This document shows, piece by piece, positions 60,430 to 64,000 of a DNA stretch of 64,000 bases. Under the pieces are notes generated by a model. That model did not search any database. It had not been told where the DNA came from and saw nothing but the letters and a program-made list of their open reading frames with translations. Within the stretch, counting starts at the first letter, position 1. Every line of letters begins with the position of its first letter. The stretch comes from an uncultured Anaerolineaceae bacterium (GTDB lineage Bacteria; Chloroflexota; Anaerolineae; Anaerolineales; Anaerolineaceae): the NCBI GenBank assembly GCA_927443345.1, contig CAKMKJ010000051.1, positions 1-64,000 of the forward strand. The letters are read 5' to 3'. Both the position numbers and the translations under genes were made by a program.

Positions 60430-61638
60430 TTAGGGCAGAATTAGAAAATCATGCGGATTGACTGCACCGTAGGTTTCGCTTCTTAATTCAAAATGCAGAT
60501 GCGGGCCGGTGGAGTTGCCCGTGTTGCCCAGGGTGGCGATTTGTTCGCCCTGACTGACATTGTCACCGCAATATTTCAAGAAACTGTCGAGGTGGGCATA
60601 AACGGATTGCCATCCGTTGCCGTGGTCAACCACAATCAGGTTGCCATAACCATTTACGTTCCAGTTTGAATAGACCACCACACCGTCATCCACTGCGTAA
60701 ATGATGTTGCCAATTGAACCGGCAATATCAATGCCGCGGTGGTTGGTTGAGGGTGAATAATCATAACCAGAGATCCAGGTTTCGGTGGACGGCCAGATGA
60801 AGGTTCCGCTGCCGATATAACCAGCCGTTATGATACCGCAAGCGCTGCCTGTGATTGAAGAGGTTGCTGGTTCATCGCGGGTATATTGTTCAAGCCAATC
60901 AGAAAATTCACCATATCCATTGGGGATAAAAAGCAGTTTTCCGATGGGAATATTGGGAAAAGAGAAATCACCCAATGTGGCGCGGTCTAACTGATTGGCT
61001 GGCCAATCAACGATTACATCAGGTGTGACATTGTAGAACTTGGCTACACCGTTCAAGCCGCTGCCTTCAGCCCATTCATAAACAGCGCCATCAAAAGGTG
61101 GTATCAGAATTGTAACGCCCGGGTAAATATTGTGTGGATCATTGCCAAGAATGTGCTGGTTGCTCCAAAGTAATGACTCAGGCTTTAATCCAAACTTCTC
61201 GGCAATGCCAAAAAGGGAATCCCCTTCGACAATGATATATTCGGTCATGGTTGAGCGTGGCTTTGGTGGAAGAATGGTGTGTAATTGAGCTTTACGAAAG
61301 ACACTGAAACCGCTTGACAATATGGGGTTCAAGCCACCGGCATTAAAAACGACAGGGGTTGCTTCAAGTGCGCTAATGGGGGCGGTTGGCAGATCATTGC
61401 TTTTTTCAGCTTTTAAGAAAAAGCGACTCATTACCCAAACGACCAATGCGATCAATATTAGCGATGCAACCGCCGTTCCAATACGTACAGTTGTTTCTCC
61501 TAAGCCAAAATGTAGGATCTTATTCCAAATTTGGTCAAAGGTAATCGTTTTATTTGTTTCGATTTGCTCTTCAGGTTCCGTGAGCTGGAAATCATCTTCC
61601 GGTAAGGTTTCGGAAGGTATGTTGGCTTTGTCAGTCAT
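60430..61638 (-). CDS. Membrane-anchored LysM/M23 endopeptidase (second paralogue)
   Basis: A 402-residue envelope protein with the same plan as 55822-56949. Acidic cytoplasmic tail (1-50, EPEEQIETNK), TM helix (about 52-75), and two LysM modules (YIIVEGDSLFGIAEKFG and YEWAEGSGLNGVAKFYN). The M23 domain has HRGIDIAG (HxxxD) and HLHFELR (HxH). Both zinc motifs are intact. It is likely a peptidoglycan endopeptidase or an amidase activator with a different timing or target from its paralogue. It has a near-consensus promoter and GAGG before the ATG, so it is expressed alone. Confidence 0.88.
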   Translation of the reverse strand: MTDKANIPSETLPEDDFQLTEPEEQIETNKTITFDQIWNKILHFGLGETTVRIGTAVASLILIALVVWVMSRFFLKAEKSNDLPTAPISALEATPVVFNAGGLNPILSSGFSVFRKAQLHTILPPKPRSTMTEYIIVEGDSLFGIAEKFGLKPESLLWSNQHILGNDPHNIYPGVTILIPPFDGAVYEWAEGSGLNGVAKFYNVTPDVIVDWPANQLDRATLGDFSFPNIPIGKLLFIPNGYGEFSDWLEQYTRDEPATSSITGSACGIITAGYIGSGTFIWPSTETWISGYDYSPSTNHRGIDIAGSIGNIIYAVDDGVVVYSNWNVNGYGNLIVVDHGNGWQSVYAHLDSFLKYCGDNVSQGEQIATLGNTGNSTGPHLHFELRSETYGAVNPHDFLILP

Positions 61639-61656
61639 GCTTTACCTCGGAAAAAA

Positions 61657-61685
61657 ATCATAACATCTTGTACCTGAATGGTCAA
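61657..61685 (-). promoter_or_regulatory. Promoter of the second LysM/M23 gene
   Basis: On the minus strand TTGACC (61685-61680) and TATGAT (61662-61657), spacing 17 bp, leader about 15 nt with GAGG. Confidence 0.7.
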
Positions 61686-61761
61686 GAAAGCAGGCTTTGA
61701 ATGAATTGGAGCTGGAACGAGGTAAAAAAAGAACCTGTGGTATAACAGAAATCATATATCT

Positions 61762-62982
61762 ATGAAATCATTAAATATCGGCAAAACATTTACATCTCTT
61801 AAATCTCCGAATTTTCGCTTGTGGTTTATTGGACAAGTGGTTTCGGTGGCTGGCACCTGGATGCAAGCTACAGCGCAAAATTTTTTGGTTTATGAATTAA
61901 CCCAATCTGCCGCCTATTTAGCGATTGTGGGCTTTGCCAATGGAATCCCCACCATTATATTCACATTATTAGGCGGCCTTGCCGCAGACCGTTTTTCAAA
62001 ACGAAAAGTGATTGTAATTGCACAAGCTGCCATGATGGTGCTCGCGGGGATTCTGGCTGTACTGGCTTTTACCCACTTAATCCAGCCATGGCATATCGTC
62101 GTGCTGGCCTTCTTTTTGGGAGTGGCTAACTCTTTTGACGCGCCTGCCCGCCAGGCTTTTGTGGTTGATCTGGTAGAGCGAGAAAATCTGTCGAACGCTA
62201 TTGCATTAAACAGTACTATCTTCAATCTCGGAGCAGTCGTCGGCCCTGCAATGGCCGGGCTGGTGTATGCCTGGCTTGGTCCCGCCTGGTGCTTCACAAT
62301 CAATTCGATCAGTTTCATCGCAGTCATTAGTGCCTTAATATTAATGAAGTTGCCTCCAAGATTAGTTATATCTTCAATTAGCTCGCCCTTTACGAAATTG
62401 ACTGAAGGGTTGAAGTTTGTAATTAATGAACCCAGAATCCGCCTATTGTTAGGATACATGGCAGTGCTTTCGGTTTTTGGCTTTAGCTTGATGACTTTAA
62501 TGCCAGCCTGGTCAGTCAAAATCCTTGGGGGAGATGTTCGATTAAATGGATTGCTATTGACTGCCCGCGGCGCAGGCTCATTGATTGGTGCATTGATGAT
62601 TGCATATATTAGTTCGCATTTTGTGCGTAATAAAATCTGGCTAACGGGTTGGTATTTAATGCCTTTGGCATTGTTTGCATTTGCCTTTATGCGCTGGATT
62701 CCTGGGTCTTTCCTGTTGTTGGTTCTGATGGGCTGGTGTATGATGTCAGTCTTGAACATTAGCAATGCATTAATCCAGTCTTATGTATTAGATGAGATGC
62801 GGGGCAGGGTGATGAGTGTTTTCACACTGGTGTTCTTTGGCAGCATGCCCATTGGCGCACTGGTGGCAGGCGGATTGGCGACAGCCTTTGGTGAGCCTGC
62901 TACAGTCATGATCAGTGCTGGTGTAATTCTCATGGCAACTATCGGAACCCTTTTCTTTAGGAAGACCATTCAACAATTCTGA
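61762..62982 (+). CDS. MFS exporter (EntS/MFS_3-like)
   Basis: A 406-residue inner-membrane transporter with 10-12 predicted TM helices. The N-terminal FRLWFIGQVVSVAGTWMQ, the helix 2-3 loop GLAADRFSKRKVIV, and DAPARQAFVVDLV match the MFS_3 group that includes enterobactin exporters and macrolide pumps. The substrate is not deducible. A TATAAC box (61741-61746) lies 15 nt upstream; no clear ribosome binding site is seen. Confidence 0.88.
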   Translation: MKSLNIGKTFTSLKSPNFRLWFIGQVVSVAGTWMQATAQNFLVYELTQSAAYLAIVGFANGIPTIIFTLLGGLAADRFSKRKVIVIAQAAMMVLAGILAVLAFTHLIQPWHIVVLAFFLGVANSFDAPARQAFVVDLVERENLSNAIALNSTIFNLGAVVGPAMAGLVYAWLGPAWCFTINSISFIAVISALILMKLPPRLVISSISSPFTKLTEGLKFVINEPRIRLLLGYMAVLSVFGFSLMTLMPAWSVKILGGDVRLNGLLLTARGAGSLIGALMIAYISSHFVRNKIWLTGWYLMPLALFAFAFMRWIPGSFLLLVLMGWCMMSVLNISNALIQSYVLDEMRGRVMSVFTLVFFGSMPIGALVAGGLATAFGEPATVMISAGVILMATIGTLFFRKTIQQF

Positions 62983-63177
62983 TATTTATCATCCGTATTC
63001 TGATTGAAGATTCGTTTTGATATCCCCCTAAAAAAAGTATATTGAAAACTACTTTCATTTAATCGTAGATCCAATCACCTTGTCTTGAAGATTCAAATTT
63101 GGTATATTCAAATTTGATGGAGTAATATTTACAAGCATTTGAAACATTATGATTCAAAGGGTAATCTTGGGAGAAGA

Positions 63178-64000
63178 ATGAAAAAACACTTAATGAGGTT
63201 AAAAACATGGCTGGTGATTGCCATATGTCTAAGTTTATCTGCATGCAATTTGCCTGATGGCAATTCAGACACGTCAGAAATCGCCGTTCAGCAAACAAGT
63301 GTTGCCCAAACCGTTGTTGCCATGCAGACACAATTGGCCGTCAATGAAACCCCGGTTGTACCTCTAATCGCGACCAACACCCCCGGAGTAGAACTGCCTA
63401 CAGCCACGCACACAGCAACATTATTGCCGCCTACCCCCACCATAACCAATACACCCGCACCCACCTTCCGCATCAGCAAAGTGGTTGATGTTACATTCCC
63501 GGATGACACATTGGTTAAACCCAACACGGAATTTACCAAAACGTGGCGTGTTACCAACGGCGGCACCGGCACCTGGACGCCCGGTTTCAAGCTTGTTTTC
63601 ATCAGTGGAGATGCGTTGGGCGGGCCGGCTTCAGTATCCATTGGGCAGACGGTTCTACCTGGCAACAGCATTGATTTATCAGTGAAGATGAAATCCCCTG
63701 GCACTACCAAGACTTATCAGGGTAAATGGATGCTGCAAACCGACAAAGGCACGACCTTCGGTTTGGGTGCCAACGCAGACGGATCTTTTTGGGTCAGGAT
63801 TAAAGTGGATCAAAATTTGGCGGTGACAGCCGCGACAGTATCCGTAACACCAGTGGATCATAATGGCGTTTGCCCGGTTAATTTGGCAATCACCGCATCA
63901 GTCACAACCAACACCTCTGGAAAGATTACCTACTATTTCATTACTTCGCTGGGTAATTCTGGCACTATGGAACTCACATTTGATGCTGCCGGCGCAAAGA
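63178..64000 (+). CDS. Lipoprotein with NBR1-type Ig-like domain, partial at the window end
   Basis: The reading frame is open from ATG 63178 to the window end (at least 274 residues, no stop seen). A lipoprotein signal ends in LSAC (Cys 20). A Thr/Pro-rich linker follows (about 50-95), and an Ig-like domain with VDVTFPDDTLVKPN and FTKTWRVTNGGTGTWTPGFK (about 100-205) matches the domain first described next to BRCA1 (NBR1). After residue 210 a second beta domain begins. It is probably displayed on the cell surface; binding partners are unknown. GGGAGAAG precedes the ATG. Confidence 0.82.
   Translation, partial: MKKHLMRLKTWLVIAICLSLSACNLPDGNSDTSEIAVQQTSVAQTVVAMQTQLAVNETPVVPLIATNTPGVELPTATHTATLLPPTPTITNTPAPTFRISKVVDVTFPDDTLVKPNTEFTKTWRVTNGGTGTWTPGFKLVFISGDALGGPASVSIGQTVLPGNSIDLSVKMKSPGTTKTYQGKWMLQTDKGTTFGLGANADGSFWVRIKVDQNLAVTAATVSVTPVDHNGVCPVNLAITASVTTNTSGKITYYFITSLGNSGTMELTFDAAGAK

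Noticed and set aside
1-64000. CRISPR array
   Set aside because: No regularly spaced repeats of 20-50 bp were seen in any intergenic stretch.

Overview
The window reads as a chromosomal segment of a moderately AT-rich bacterium, most likely a Chloroflexota member of the Anaerolineae. This is an inference from gene content, not a database match. Pointers are lipoproteins with NBR1-type Ig domains, several LysM envelope proteins, a glycyl-tRNA synthetase with fused alpha and beta chains, a large pyruvate:ferredoxin oxidoreductase suggesting anaerobic metabolism, and a lipoprotein-type PBP. No LPS genes are visible. Most genes are ordinary housekeeping ones in short operons.

Layout. 1-6.1 kb: rpsU-infA behind a strong promoter and a leader terminator; then leftward nifJ, a Nudix ADP-ribose pyrophosphatase and a LysM lipoprotein. 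6.4-13.1 kb: class II DnaJ, HtrA-type lipoprotein protease, an eRF1-like protein, a coiled-coil membrane protein, murJ, a GNAT acetyltransferase and a SagB-type nitroreductase. 13.1-14.9 kb: a REP-associated tyrosine transposase (RAYT) with REP-like palindromes, split by a 1,015-bp element that carries a nitrilase-superfamily gene. 15.1-27 kb: pfkA-dnaE, a DUF3267 peptidase with a duplicated tail, a CitE-like lyase, PP2C phosphatase, VWA/FHA protein, guaA and xpt. 27.2-31 kb: maf, a MecA-like PBP and rsgA. 31-41.4 kb: an oligopeptide ABC transporter whose first binding protein looks circularly permuted, plus a second binding protein. 41.4-48.5 kb: tRNA-Gln, glmU, CNNM/CorC protein, cdd, recO, glyQS. 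48.6-50.7 kb: a compact AT-rich restriction-modification pair inserted in front of dnaG. 50.7-57 kb: dnaG, primary sigma factor, rho, LysM/M23 endopeptidase. 57-64 kb: leftward priA, MEMO-family gene and a second LysM/M23 protein; rightward MFS exporter and an NBR1-Ig lipoprotein cut by the window end.

The most remarkable object is the element at 13661-14675. It has 25-bp terminal inverted repeats (21/25 identical) and is flanked by the 8-bp direct repeat AAGAAAAT. It contains its own promoter, a 31-codon leader ORF and a complete C-N hydrolase gene, but no transposase. Deleting it with one copy of the repeat restores a continuous 204-residue RAYT reading frame. It fits a non-autonomous mobile insertion cassette.

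Other points of interest are a recurrent architecture in which a -10 box ends 6-7 nt before the ATG at seven genes (suggesting leaderless mRNAs), the permuted binding protein, and a possible terminator/antiterminator in the rpsU leader.
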